From: an uncultured Collinsella sp.
Lineage (GTDB): Bacteria; Actinomycetota; Coriobacteriia; Coriobacteriales; Coriobacteriaceae
DNA length: 64,000 nt
Direction: 5' to 3'
Assembly (NCBI GenBank): GCA_900541145.1
Contig: UQIH01000006.1
Coordinates: 1 to 64,000 of the forward strand
Part shown: positions 33,085 through 41,131 of the stretch, one piece after another
Position numbering within the stretch: position 1 is the stretch's first letter
Layout of the letters: each line of letters starts with the position of its first letter
Translations under genes and position numbers: made by a program
Notes under the pieces: model-generated
Seen by the model: only the letters and a program-made list of their open reading frames with translations
The model's database searches: none
What the model was told of the DNA's origin: nothing

Positions 33085-33116
33085 CCACCACAAAGGTGCC
33101 TGGCCCCTTTGTGGTG
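33085..33116. repeat. CCACCACAAAGG-family palindrome, copy 4
   Basis: CCACCACAAAGG pairs with CCCCTTTGTGGTG. It directly precedes a copy of the AAATAAACCTGTCCC repeat. Confidence 0.8.
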
Positions 33117-33120
33117 AAAG

Positions 33121-33170
33121 TGACGTTTGCCCAGATAAAACGGCCAAAATAAACCTGTCCCTTTTTGGCA
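33121..33170. repeat. CCAAAATAAACCTGTCCC repeat, copy 1
   Basis: About 50 bases including CAGATAAAACGGCCAAAATA and CCTGTCCCTTTTTGGCA are repeated in inverse orientation at 56040-56090 with few differences. The ends (CCAAAA ... TTTTTGG) are self-complementary. Confidence 0.75.
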
Positions 33171-33198
33171 TGTTATGGCAGCGCAGCGAGCCGGTTCC

Positions 33199-33278
33199 AA
33201 GTGCCCCAGGTCGCCCCGAAAGAGGAGCGACGCGTACTTTGGTACGCGAGCGACGGCTTGAGGGGCGAGATGGGGTGC
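33199..33278. repeat. Long imperfect hairpin downstream of moaC-mobB
   Basis: AAGTGCCCCAGGTCGCCCC (from 33199) pairs with GGGGCGAGATGGGGTGCTT (to 33278), four mismatches in 19. The centre GCGTAC-TTTG-GTACGC is a perfect stem. The rod of about 80 bases lies 25 bp past the moaC-mobB stop and may act as its terminator. Confidence 0.65.
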
Positions 33279-33302
33279 TTGGGGCCGGCGCAGCGTCGAG
33301 CC

Positions 33303-34604
33303 TTAAAGGTGGTCTTGGATGAGATCGCAGATGGCTCGGGCGTCGTTGATGTTGATGGCTCGGGTCGCAAAGCCGGCGTCGAATGCCTGACGCGCCAGGG
33401 CTTCGTTGCAGGCAAGGGCCAGCGTGTGACCGTCGACCAGGTCGAGCGAGCTCTTGCCGCGCAGACGGTCGACACCGGAGCGCGCGACCACGATGTTGTC
33501 GAAGCCCTCGGTCTTGTAGCCCTCGATGATCACCACGTCGACATCGCTGTAGCGCGACAGCAGCTCACGCGCGGGCATCTCGTCCTCCTCGCGCGTGTCG
33601 GCGTACTCCGCCCAGCGCGTGGCGCAGATGAGGCCCACGTGCTTGGATCCGGCCTGGTGATGGCGCCAGGTGTCCTTAGCGGGCACGTCGATATCAAAGC
33701 CATGATGCCCGTGATGTTTGAGCGAGCCCACGCGCAGGCCGCGGCGGGTGAGCTCGGCGATAACCTTCTCGACGAGCGTGGTCTTGCCCGAGTTCTGGTA
33801 GCCGATAAACGCGATCGCGGGGACGGCCGCTGCCGGAGCTGCGGGAGCGACGGCGACGGGTGCGCTCGCGGGCACGTTGCTCGCGGCACCCACGGCCTCA
33901 ACAGCAGCGGCCTGACGCTCTGCGCGATCCCACACGCCCGAGCGGCCGCCCTCCTTGTGCAGCAGGCGCACGTCGACGATCTCCATACCGCGGTCGACCG
34001 CCTTGCACATGTCATAGATCGTTAGGCACGCGGCACTCGCGCCGGTCAGGGCCTCCATCTCGATGCCCGTCTTGCCCGTCACGCCGGCCGTAACCAGCAC
34101 GTGAAAGCCAACCTGCCCGTCCGCGCGCGCCGGCGCCCAGCCCTCGGGCACATCCTCGGCCGGCGTCCCCGCCGGAGCGATGGGCGCAATGTCGCACTTG
34201 CTCTTGGTAATGAGCAACGGATGGCACATGGGAATAATATCGCTCGTGCGCTTGATGGCCATGATGCCCGCGACGCGCGCGCAGGCGAGCACGTCGCCCT
34301 TTTTGGCGCGGTCCTGCAGCACCATGGCCTGCGTCTCGGGATGCATGAGGATGGTGCCCTCGGCGATGGCGATGCGATGGGTCTCGGCCTTGTCGGACAC
34401 GTCGACCATGCGCACCTCGCCCTTGGCGTCCACGTGCGTCAGCTCGTCGCGACGGGCGTCGCGGGCGGGCTCGGCGGCAGCGCTGGTAGTCGGCTGCGCG
34501 GACGCGTCGGCGTTGCCAGCATTCGCCGCAGCCGTGGCTTTGTGGGCAGACATCGCGGCCCTGCGAGCGGCCTTGGTGGCATCGGCGTACCTGCTCTTGG
34601 CCAT
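33303..34604 (-). CDS. MoaC-MobB fusion for molybdenum cofactor synthesis
   Basis: The start is ATG 34604 (MAKSRYADATKAARR) behind GGAGGA at seven bases. The 433-residue protein joins two enzymes. After an Ala-rich leader, residues about 52-215 are MoaC, cyclic pyranopterin monophosphate synthase (LTHVDAKGEVRMVDVS, IPMCHPLLITK, EMEALTGASAACLTIYDMCK). After an Ala/Pro linker (about 225-250), residues about 252-433 are MobB, a GTP-binding adaptor of molybdopterin-guanine dinucleotide synthesis (FIGYQNSGKTTLVEKVIAEL, the P loop; VVIIEGYKTEGF). It lies four bases after moaA in one operon, so cofactor synthesis and maturation are co-expressed. Confidence 0.93.
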   Translation of the reverse strand: MAKSRYADATKAARRAAMSAHKATAAANAGNADASAQPTTSAAAEPARDARRDELTHVDAKGEVRMVDVSDKAETHRIAIAEGTILMHPETQAMVLQDRAKKGDVLACARVAGIMAIKRTSDIIPMCHPLLITKSKCDIAPIAPAGTPAEDVPEGWAPARADGQVGFHVLVTAGVTGKTGIEMEALTGASAACLTIYDMCKAVDRGMEIVDVRLLHKEGGRSGVWDRAERQAAAVEAVGAASNVPASAPVAVAPAAPAAAVPAIAFIGYQNSGKTTLVEKVIAELTRRGLRVGSLKHHGHHGFDIDVPAKDTWRHHQAGSKHVGLICATRWAEYADTREEDEMPARELLSRYSDVDVVIIEGYKTEGFDNIVVARSGVDRLRGKSSLDLVDGHTLALACNEALARQAFDAGFATRAININDARAICDLIQDHL

Positions 34605-34608
34605 ATGA

Positions 34609-35664
34609 TCATCCTCCGATTTGGGACATAAATCGTTGCGTGCCCTCAATTATCGCGTGTTCCTGCGGTTTGTGGGCCACGGCATCGCGCCAAATCGAAA
34701 GTACCTGCATATCATCACCACGGCGCAGCGCCTCACGCACCGAATACTCGGCATCGCTAAACAGGCACGGACGCACGTTGCCGTCTGCCGTCAGGCGCAG
34801 ACGGTTGCAATTCGCGCAAAAATGGTTGGACATGGCGCTGATGAAGCCAACCGTTCCCGCCGCGCCCGGAAAGTGCCAGTAGCGCGCGGGGCCCGCACCG
34901 GCAGGAGCGTCGCTGATGTTGAGCGGCTCGAGCTCGCCCAGTCCCGCCGCGGCGGCCCCGGCATTGATGCGCGCCCGCAGCTCGTCGCTCGGCACGGTAT
35001 CGCTCGCGTCCCACAGCTCGGGATTGAGTGTGGGCGCATGCGGGTCCACAGCGCAATGCGAGCTCGTGCGCTCGTCGCCGATGGGCATGTATTCGATAAA
35101 GCGCAGGTGGATGGGGCGGTCGAGCGTGAGCCGCGCGAGGGCCGCCACGTCCTGGTTGAGCCGGCGCACAACAACGCAGTTGACCTTAACGGGCTCAAAA
35201 CCCCAAGCCAGCGCCGCGTCGATGCCGGCCATGGTCTGCTCGAGTCGACCCAGGCGCGTGATCTTTCCAAAGAGCGTAGGGTCGAGCGTGTCGAGCGAAA
35301 TGTTGACGCGGTTAAGCCCAGCATCTTTGAGCTGCGGCGCCAGCTTGGGCAGCAGGGCGCCGTTGGTGGTGAGCGAGATGTCCTCGATCTGCGGAATCGC
35401 GCGGATGTCACGAATGAGCGGGATGATACGGCGGCTGACCAGCGGCTCGCCGCCCGTCAGGCGCACGCGGCGAATGCCCTCCCCCGCCACCAAGCGCACA
35501 AAGCGGGCGATTTCCTCGGCACTGAGCAGCTCGTCGTGCGCGCGGGGCGCCACGCCATCGGCCGGCATGCAGTAAATGCAGCGGAAATTGCACTTGTCGG
35601 TAACGGCAATGCGCAGGTAGTTGATATCGCGGCCAAAGCCGTCATGTTGCACGTGCCCGTTCAC
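34609..35664 (-). CDS. moaA: GTP 3',8-cyclase
   Basis: MoaA is a radical-SAM enzyme that converts GTP into the precursor acted on by MoaC. The 351-residue product has the N-terminal cluster motif CNFRCIYC (about 26-33), the SAM-contacting RLTGGEPLVSR, and the C-terminal cluster cysteines CANCNRLRLTADGNVRPC (about 286-303). It ends in Gly-Gly, as MoaA proteins do; this tail is needed for activity. The next gene is the moaC-mobB fusion. Confidence 0.96.
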   Translation of the reverse strand: MNGHVQHDGFGRDINYLRIAVTDKCNFRCIYCMPADGVAPRAHDELLSAEEIARFVRLVAGEGIRRVRLTGGEPLVSRRIIPLIRDIRAIPQIEDISLTTNGALLPKLAPQLKDAGLNRVNISLDTLDPTLFGKITRLGRLEQTMAGIDAALAWGFEPVKVNCVVVRRLNQDVAALARLTLDRPIHLRFIEYMPIGDERTSSHCAVDPHAPTLNPELWDASDTVPSDELRARINAGAAAAGLGELEPLNISDAPAGAGPARYWHFPGAAGTVGFISAMSNHFCANCNRLRLTADGNVRPCLFSDAEYSVREALRRGDDMQVLSIWRDAVAHKPQEHAIIEGTQRFMSQIGG

Positions 35665-35796
35665 GCAGCCCTCCCCTCACGCGGCGTTTTATTCTTCGGA
35701 AAACATAATACCCCACGAGAGAATCACGCCGACACCCGTACGACAGGACAGGTCGCTTCGAGCAAGACCGGCTTCCCAAGCCCATCCTCAGCATAC

Positions 35797-35861
35797 AAAC
35801 CATCACAACACTCGATGCTTTTCCCGATTTTGGCGAAAACCGTCGAATGTTGTGATGGTTT
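35797..35861. repeat. CATCACAACATTCGA hairpin repeat, copy 3
   Basis: AAACCATCACAACACTCGA and TCGAATGTTGTGATGGTTT form the stem with one mismatch. The centre (TGCTTTTCCCGATTTTGGCGAAAACCG) differs from copies 1 and 2 and matches copy 4. Confidence 0.85.
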
Positions 35862-35899
35862 GCCTGCCCACGGTACCCCGTAGAAGGACCAAAGCACCC

Positions 35900-36937
35900 C
35901 TAAAGGCCGCCGTCCCAGTGCCGAATCACGAATTCTCGCAGGTCGTTCTGACGTTTCTGGAACGCTTCGCTTCGGTCGCACTTAAGGCCCATAGCGAGCG
36001 CGATGGCGTTCATCGCCCGATGCAATTGCAGCTGATGGGCAAACTGAGTCCCGGTGAGGACGATCATCTTAAAGCCCAGTGCGCTCAGCACGGTCATGCG
36101 CTCCGCATCCGACGCGCTGCGCTGTTTATCAAGATGGTCCGAGCCGTTGTATTCAATCCCCGTACCGCTCGCAGGCGCATATACGTCGATCTCGAAATAC
36201 CCGGCCTTTGCGAGATACTTGAACTCGTTGGGAACATCGACCCGATGGTTGAGCTCGATCTTGGCGTATCCCAGCCCTCCCTGGGAACGTTTTGCTACGA
36301 CCATGATTGCGGCGGCCGTCTCCATTGGCGACCGCGCGCCATCGTGCACGCGCCTGAGCACGGCAGCCGCGCGTATGGCCCCCTGACGAGATCGGTTCTC
36401 ATTGCAATAAGCAATCAAGCCGGCAACGGTATACCTCTGCCCCATCTCGATATAATCGCCTGTCGACAGATGATTCAAATGGTATCGGGCGCAGATTTCG
36501 TAGCCATATTCCAGCTGCTCGGGCTCACTCATCCACGAACCCGCCTGGACAAAGCACATGGCCTCATCAACCACCAGAAGGCCCTCCGCCACCTCGATAA
36601 GATGGCCTGGAGGCACCGGCGCCCCAAACACGTGGCACCTAAATCCAGCCGGCGTCGAGCGCTCAAAATCAAAGTTGACGAGCGTGTCGATATGATCGAG
36701 CTCTTCTCGTGGAATACCAAGCGAAACCAGATAGTCGGTAACGATCCCAACTGCCGTTGAAGCCCTCAGCCCCTTGGCATCGAGTCCCAATTTGGGCAGG
36801 TCCGCAGTCGGCTCCGCCTCGTTAGCAAGCGAGTCCTCATCGTATAGGCTGCTTGCTCGCGAGAGCGGCTCGGATGGGCGCGCCACGTTGTGGTACAGCC
36901 AGGCGGTCTTATGGGACAGGACGATCGGCAGGTCCAT
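35900..36937 (-). CDS. Uncharacterised protein with DUF559/PD-(D/E)xK-like domain
   Basis: The 345-residue product has no signal or membrane helix. Residues about 248-320 (YFEIDVYAPASGTGIEYNGSDHLD, then SALGFKMIVLTGTQF) resemble the DUF559 or very-short-patch-repair-like nuclease core, with D/E residues at the expected spacing. Upstream, RSPMETAAAIMVVAKRSQGG recalls the linker of AbiEi-like and DUF559 proteins common in Actinobacteria. Function is unknown. It stands alone, flanked on both sides by copies of the CATCACAACATTCGA hairpin repeat (35797 and 37037), which could have served as recombination ends. Confidence 0.75.
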   Translation of the reverse strand: MDLPIVLSHKTAWLYHNVARPSEPLSRASSLYDEDSLANEAEPTADLPKLGLDAKGLRASTAVGIVTDYLVSLGIPREELDHIDTLVNFDFERSTPAGFRCHVFGAPVPPGHLIEVAEGLLVVDEAMCFVQAGSWMSEPEQLEYGYEICARYHLNHLSTGDYIEMGQRYTVAGLIAYCNENRSRQGAIRAAAVLRRVHDGARSPMETAAAIMVVAKRSQGGLGYAKIELNHRVDVPNEFKYLAKAGYFEIDVYAPASGTGIEYNGSDHLDKQRSASDAERMTVLSALGFKMIVLTGTQFAHQLQLHRAMNAIALAMGLKCDRSEAFQKRQNDLREFVIRHWDGGL

Positions 36938-37036
36938 GAGCCCTCCAATGGAGTCGGATAACCAACCTTATTCCCCTGCCCACGGGTCTGCACACCTTCG
37001 TGCACAAGAAAGCGATTCCACCCGGTCGAGTGGCAG

Positions 37037-37103
37037 AAAAACCATCACAACATTCGATGCTTTTCCCGATTTTGGCAAAAAACGCCGAATGTTGTGATGG
37101 TTT
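37037..37103. repeat. CATCACAACATTCGA hairpin repeat, copy 4
   Basis: AAAACCATCACAACATTCG pairs with CGAATGTTGTGATGGTTT around a TTTTCCCGATTTTGGCAAAAAACG centre. With copy 3 it brackets the DUF559-like gene. Confidence 0.85.
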
Positions 37104-37152
37104 GAGACGAGGTGAGGAACACGGAGGGGTCAAAGCATCGTGCTCGAACGGG

Positions 37153-39051
37153 TTAATCCAGCTCTTTTAAGCCATGCGCCAGCTGCCAGTACTCGCCGTG
37201 CTGGGCGAGCAGCTCTTCGTGCGTGCCGCGCTCGATGATGCGGCCGTGTTCGAGGACCATGATGGCGTCGGCGTCGCGGACAGTGGACAGGCGGTGCGCG
37301 ATCATAAACGTGGTGCGACCGCGCATGATGCGGTCCATACCGCGCTCGATGAGCTTTTCGGTACGCGTGTCGATGGAACTCGTGGCCTCGTCCAGGATGA
37401 GCACCGGCGGATCGGCGACGGCCACGCGCGCGATGGCGAGCAGCTGACGCTGACCCTGCGACAGGTTGGCGCCGTCGGCCGTGACCGGTGTGTCGTAGCC
37501 CCGCGGCAGGCGGCGGATAAACGAGTCGGCGCAGGCGGCCTCGGCAGCGGCGCGCACCTCCTCGTCGGTCGCGTCGAGCTTGCCAAAGCGGATGTTCTGC
37601 GCAATGGTGCCGCTAAACAGGTGCGTGTCCTGCAGCACAATGCCGAGCGACCCGCGCAGGCTGGCCTTGGCAATGTGCTTGACGTCGATGCCGTCGTACG
37701 TGATCTCGCCGTCATCGACCTCGTAGAAGCGGTTGATGAGGTTGGTAATGGTCGTCTTGCCGGCGCCCGTGGAGCCCACAAACGCAATCTTTTGCCCCGG
37801 CTTGGCAAACAGGTTGAGGTCTGTGAGCACGCGGGTGCCCGGCACGTAGGAAAAGTCCACGGCATGGAAGCGCACGTCTCCGGCAAGCGGAACCAAGCCG
37901 CACGTGAGCTCGGTACCGTCGGCGGCCACCGCGCGGCCCGACTCATCAACGGCAGCCACATTATGCAGATGCCCGTACGCGCCCACGCCCTGGCCCTCGG
38001 GAATCTTCCATGCCCACGCGGCGTCGCCCGTCTGCACCAGCTCCACGCAGCCCTCGTCCACCTCGGGCTCAAGGTCCATGGCGGCAAACAGGCGCTCGGC
38101 ACCGGCCAGCGCGTTGAGCAAGAAGTTGCCGAGCTGCGTAAACTGGTTGATGGGCATGGCGGCCTGGCGCACAAAGACCAGGTAGCTTGCAAGTGCGCCC
38201 ACATCGGCGAGTCCCTTGATGCAGAGCATGCCGCCCGCCACGGCGACGATGGCATAGTTGACGTAGCCAATCACGACGGTCATGGGCACCATGGAGTTGG
38301 CATAGCTCACGGCGGCGGTACCGGTGCGGCGAAGCTCGTCGTTGCGGCAGGTGAAGCCGGCGACATTCGCTGCCTCACGGTTAAAGACCTTGATGACCTT
38401 TTGGCCCGAGACCATTTCTTCGATATATCCGTCCAGGTCGCCAAGCGATGCCTGCTGGGCGGCAAAGAAGCGCTTAGAGCGCGCGCCCGAGTAGCGCGCA
38501 TACAGCACAATGGCCGCATCGCACACGAGCGTGATAATCGTGAGCTGCCAGTTAAGGATGATGAGCATGGCCGTGGTGCCCACAACCTGAATGGCGGCCT
38601 GAATCACGTTGGCAAAGCTGTTGTTGAGCGCCTCGGAGACAGTGTCGACGTCATTGGTGAAAAAGCTCATGATGTCGCCCGAGCGCGTGCTGTCAAAATA
38701 ACTGAGCGGCAGCGTCTGGATGTGCGCGAACAGGTCGCGGCGAATATCGGACACCACGCGTTGGGCCGCGCACACCATGATCTGCGAGTAGCCCAGGGCC
38801 GAAAGCACGCCCGCGGCGTAGATGATCGCCGTCAGGATGACCTGCTTGGCGAGCAGTTCCTCCCCGCCCGTAGCCAAGCCGTTAACGATGGGGCGCACCA
38901 TGTAGGTGCCGGCGAGGCTCGCGATGGCGGCGACGGAGGCGAGCACGCCCACCGCGAGCAACGAGAACTTGGCATGCCCCATGTAGGAGAGCAGGCGGCG
39001 CACGGTGCGCTTGAGGTCGGCCGGGCGTGCTTGGGCTGCGGTCTTAGGCAT
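37153..39051 (-). CDS. Heterodimeric ABC exporter subunit with consensus ATPase site
   Basis: The start is ATG 39051 (MPKTAAQARPADLKRTVRR), overlapping the previous ABC gene by eight bases; the open frame continues upstream only as a shadow of that gene. The 632-residue half-transporter has a six-helix exporter domain (about 30-330), then an ATPase domain (about 385-620) with Walker A GSTGAGKTT, signature LSQGQRQL and Walker B VLILDEATSSID with the catalytic Glu. The partner has Asp at that position. An insertion of about 50 residues between the domains (around 345-395, DAAWAWKIPEGQGVGAYG) is unusual. Confidence 0.92.
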   Translation of the reverse strand: MPKTAAQARPADLKRTVRRLLSYMGHAKFSLLAVGVLASVAAIASLAGTYMVRPIVNGLATGGEELLAKQVILTAIIYAAGVLSALGYSQIMVCAAQRVVSDIRRDLFAHIQTLPLSYFDSTRSGDIMSFFTNDVDTVSEALNNSFANVIQAAIQVVGTTAMLIILNWQLTIITLVCDAAIVLYARYSGARSKRFFAAQQASLGDLDGYIEEMVSGQKVIKVFNREAANVAGFTCRNDELRRTGTAAVSYANSMVPMTVVIGYVNYAIVAVAGGMLCIKGLADVGALASYLVFVRQAAMPINQFTQLGNFLLNALAGAERLFAAMDLEPEVDEGCVELVQTGDAAWAWKIPEGQGVGAYGHLHNVAAVDESGRAVAADGTELTCGLVPLAGDVRFHAVDFSYVPGTRVLTDLNLFAKPGQKIAFVGSTGAGKTTITNLINRFYEVDDGEITYDGIDVKHIAKASLRGSLGIVLQDTHLFSGTIAQNIRFGKLDATDEEVRAAAEAACADSFIRRLPRGYDTPVTADGANLSQGQRQLLAIARVAVADPPVLILDEATSSIDTRTEKLIERGMDRIMRGRTTFMIAHRLSTVRDADAIMVLEHGRIIERGTHEELLAQHGEYWQLAHGLKELD

Positions 39052-40873
39052 GGCGCTCACCCCCTTCCAAGGGCGATCCTCCGGGGACGGAGGAAAACGG
39101 ATCATTCGCGCAACCATCGTCGCTGCCGTCGCCGGCGTCCGCGTTCCCCGCAAACTCCATCTGCGAGGCGTAAATCTCCTGGTAGATGTTGTCGCCCGCC
39201 AGCAGCTCCTCGTGCGTGCCCACGCCGTGGACACGACCGTCGTCCAACACCACAATGCGATCGGCATCCATGACGCTCGCGATACGCTGGGCGATGATGA
39301 GCACGGTCGTATCGGAAATCCGAGCGATGTGCTCGCGAATCTTAGCGTCGGTCGCCATATCGACCGCGCTGGTGGAGTCATCAAAAATGAGCACGCGCGG
39401 ATGCTTGAGCAGCGTGCGCGCGATGCACAGGCGTTGCTTCTGGCCACCCGAAACACCAGCGCCGCCTTGGCCCAACTCGCCGTCCAGCCCGCCGATGCGA
39501 TCAAGGAACTCGTCCACGCACGCCGCGCGGCAAGCCGCGAGGAGTTCATCGTCCGACGCCTGCGGATTGCCCCACTGCAGGTTCTCGCGCACGGTACCCG
39601 TAAACAGCACGTTCTTTTGCAGCACAATGCCCACGGCGTCGCGTAGGGTCGCGAGGTCGTAGTCACGCACGTCACGTCCGCCCACAAGCACGGCGCCCTC
39701 GGTAGCGTCGTACAGGCGCGCAATCAGCTGCACAAGTGAGCTCTTGCCCGAGCCCGTGCCGCCGAGGATGCCCACCGTCGAGCCGCTCTCGATGCGAAGG
39801 TCGATATGCTCGAGCACATCCTCGGCTGCATCCGCGCGGTATTTAAAGGAAACGTCGCGAAACTCGATACTGCCGTCCGCTGGCGCCGCAGTCGCGAGGT
39901 CTCCCGCAGGGTTGGCGATAAAGGGCTCCTCATCGAGCACCTCTGCGATACGGCCCACACTCGTGAGAGCGCGCGTGAGCAGCAAAAACACGTTGGAAAT
40001 CATCATGAGCGAGTTCATAATCAGCAGCACGTAGCTCATAAAGCCCGTGAGCGAGCCCACGCCCAGCTTGCCGGCGAGAATCATGCGGCCGCCAATCCAC
40101 AGGATGGAGAGCGCAGCCACGTACATCGACAGCTGAAACACCGGCAGGTTGAGCACCGCGCTGCCAAAGGTCTTTGTCGCAGTGCGCGCGAGCTCGGTAT
40201 TGACGGTGTCGAACTTGGCCTCCTCGTGCTCGGTACGAACGTAGGCCTTGACGGCACGCACGGCGGTGAGGTCTTCCTGTACCACGCCGTTGAGGTGGTC
40301 CATCGAGGTCTGGAGTTGGCGGTAGAGCGGACTGACGCGATAGGTGATGGCGCCCAGTACGATTCCCAGCACGGGCAAGATGATCGCAAAGACGGTGGCG
40401 AGCGGGCGCGACAGCATCAGCGCGTAGATAAGGCCGACGATAAGCGTCACCGGGCCGCGCACCATAGGGCGAAAGCCGTTGCCCACAGCATTTTGGATAA
40501 CGGTGATGTCCGTGGTCATGCGGGTGACGAGCGAGCTGGCGTCGTAGTTGTCCAGGTTGCCAAAGGCGAGCGTTTGAATCTTTTTGCACTCGGCCTCGCG
40601 CAGGTTAGCGCCTAGGCCCGAGGCAACGCGGGCGGACGTGCGGGCATAACCCAAGCCCAGTACCAGCGAAAGCGCAGCGCACACCAACATGTACGCGCCC
40701 TGCAGCAGCATGTAGTTGATATCACCCGCAGGCACGCCCACATCGATGATGTTGGCCATGATGACCGGGATAAACAGTTCGAGCACCGTCTCGACCGACA
40801 CAAAGAACACGCCGAGGATGGCATCGCGACGGTATGCCCCTAGATAGGAAAACAGTATTTTGAGATTGCGCAC
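39044..40873 (-). CDS. Heterodimeric ABC exporter subunit with degenerate ATPase site
   Basis: The 609-residue half-transporter has a membrane domain (about 15-310) and an ATPase domain (about 335-575) with Walker A GGTGSGKSS and signature VSGGQKQR. Walker B reads VLIFDDSTSAVD, in which Asp replaces the catalytic Glu. This pattern, with a competent partner encoded next, defines heterodimeric exporters of the BmrCD/TM287-288 kind, many of which expel drugs. It is the first gene of the operon and diverges from a MATE exporter. Confidence 0.92.
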   Translation of the reverse strand: MRNLKILFSYLGAYRRDAILGVFFVSVETVLELFIPVIMANIIDVGVPAGDINYMLLQGAYMLVCAALSLVLGLGYARTSARVASGLGANLREAECKKIQTLAFGNLDNYDASSLVTRMTTDITVIQNAVGNGFRPMVRGPVTLIVGLIYALMLSRPLATVFAIILPVLGIVLGAITYRVSPLYRQLQTSMDHLNGVVQEDLTAVRAVKAYVRTEHEEAKFDTVNTELARTATKTFGSAVLNLPVFQLSMYVAALSILWIGGRMILAGKLGVGSLTGFMSYVLLIMNSLMMISNVFLLLTRALTSVGRIAEVLDEEPFIANPAGDLATAAPADGSIEFRDVSFKYRADAAEDVLEHIDLRIESGSTVGILGGTGSGKSSLVQLIARLYDATEGAVLVGGRDVRDYDLATLRDAVGIVLQKNVLFTGTVRENLQWGNPQASDDELLAACRAACVDEFLDRIGGLDGELGQGGAGVSGGQKQRLCIARTLLKHPRVLIFDDSTSAVDMATDAKIREHIARISDTTVLIIAQRIASVMDADRIVVLDDGRVHGVGTHEELLAGDNIYQEIYASQMEFAGNADAGDGSDDGCANDPFSSVPGGSPLEGGERHA

Positions 40874-41060
40874 GCAGGTTCAACCCCCATCAAACGTTGT
40901 TCGCAAACGCACGTATTATTGCGCGCCGAATAATGGTGTCAAGTATTCCGAAATCGTTTTCTGCAAGGTTAGCGCCGGCGGCGAGTTCTCGTGACGTGTG
41001 TCCATATTCGCTCGGAATAATGGTGCGCGAGACTTTTTCGCCCCACTGTCGACACAAACC

Positions 41061-41096
41061 TTGACTCTACAATCGTTGTAGGGTTTTCACTACACT
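41061..41096 (+). promoter_or_regulatory. MerR-type promoter of the MATE gene
   Basis: TTGACT (-35, 41061-41066) is followed by the perfect dyad CTACAA-TCG-TTGTAG (41067-41081) and a candidate TTCACT (-10, 41086-41091) at 19-bp spacing. A dyad inside an over-long spacer is the hallmark of MerR-family activation, in which the protein twists the DNA to align the two boxes. No merR gene is in the window. Confidence 0.6.
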
Positions 41097-41131
41097 GGTA
41101 CGTAAACAAACCCAGCCAGAAAGCCCCGCCC

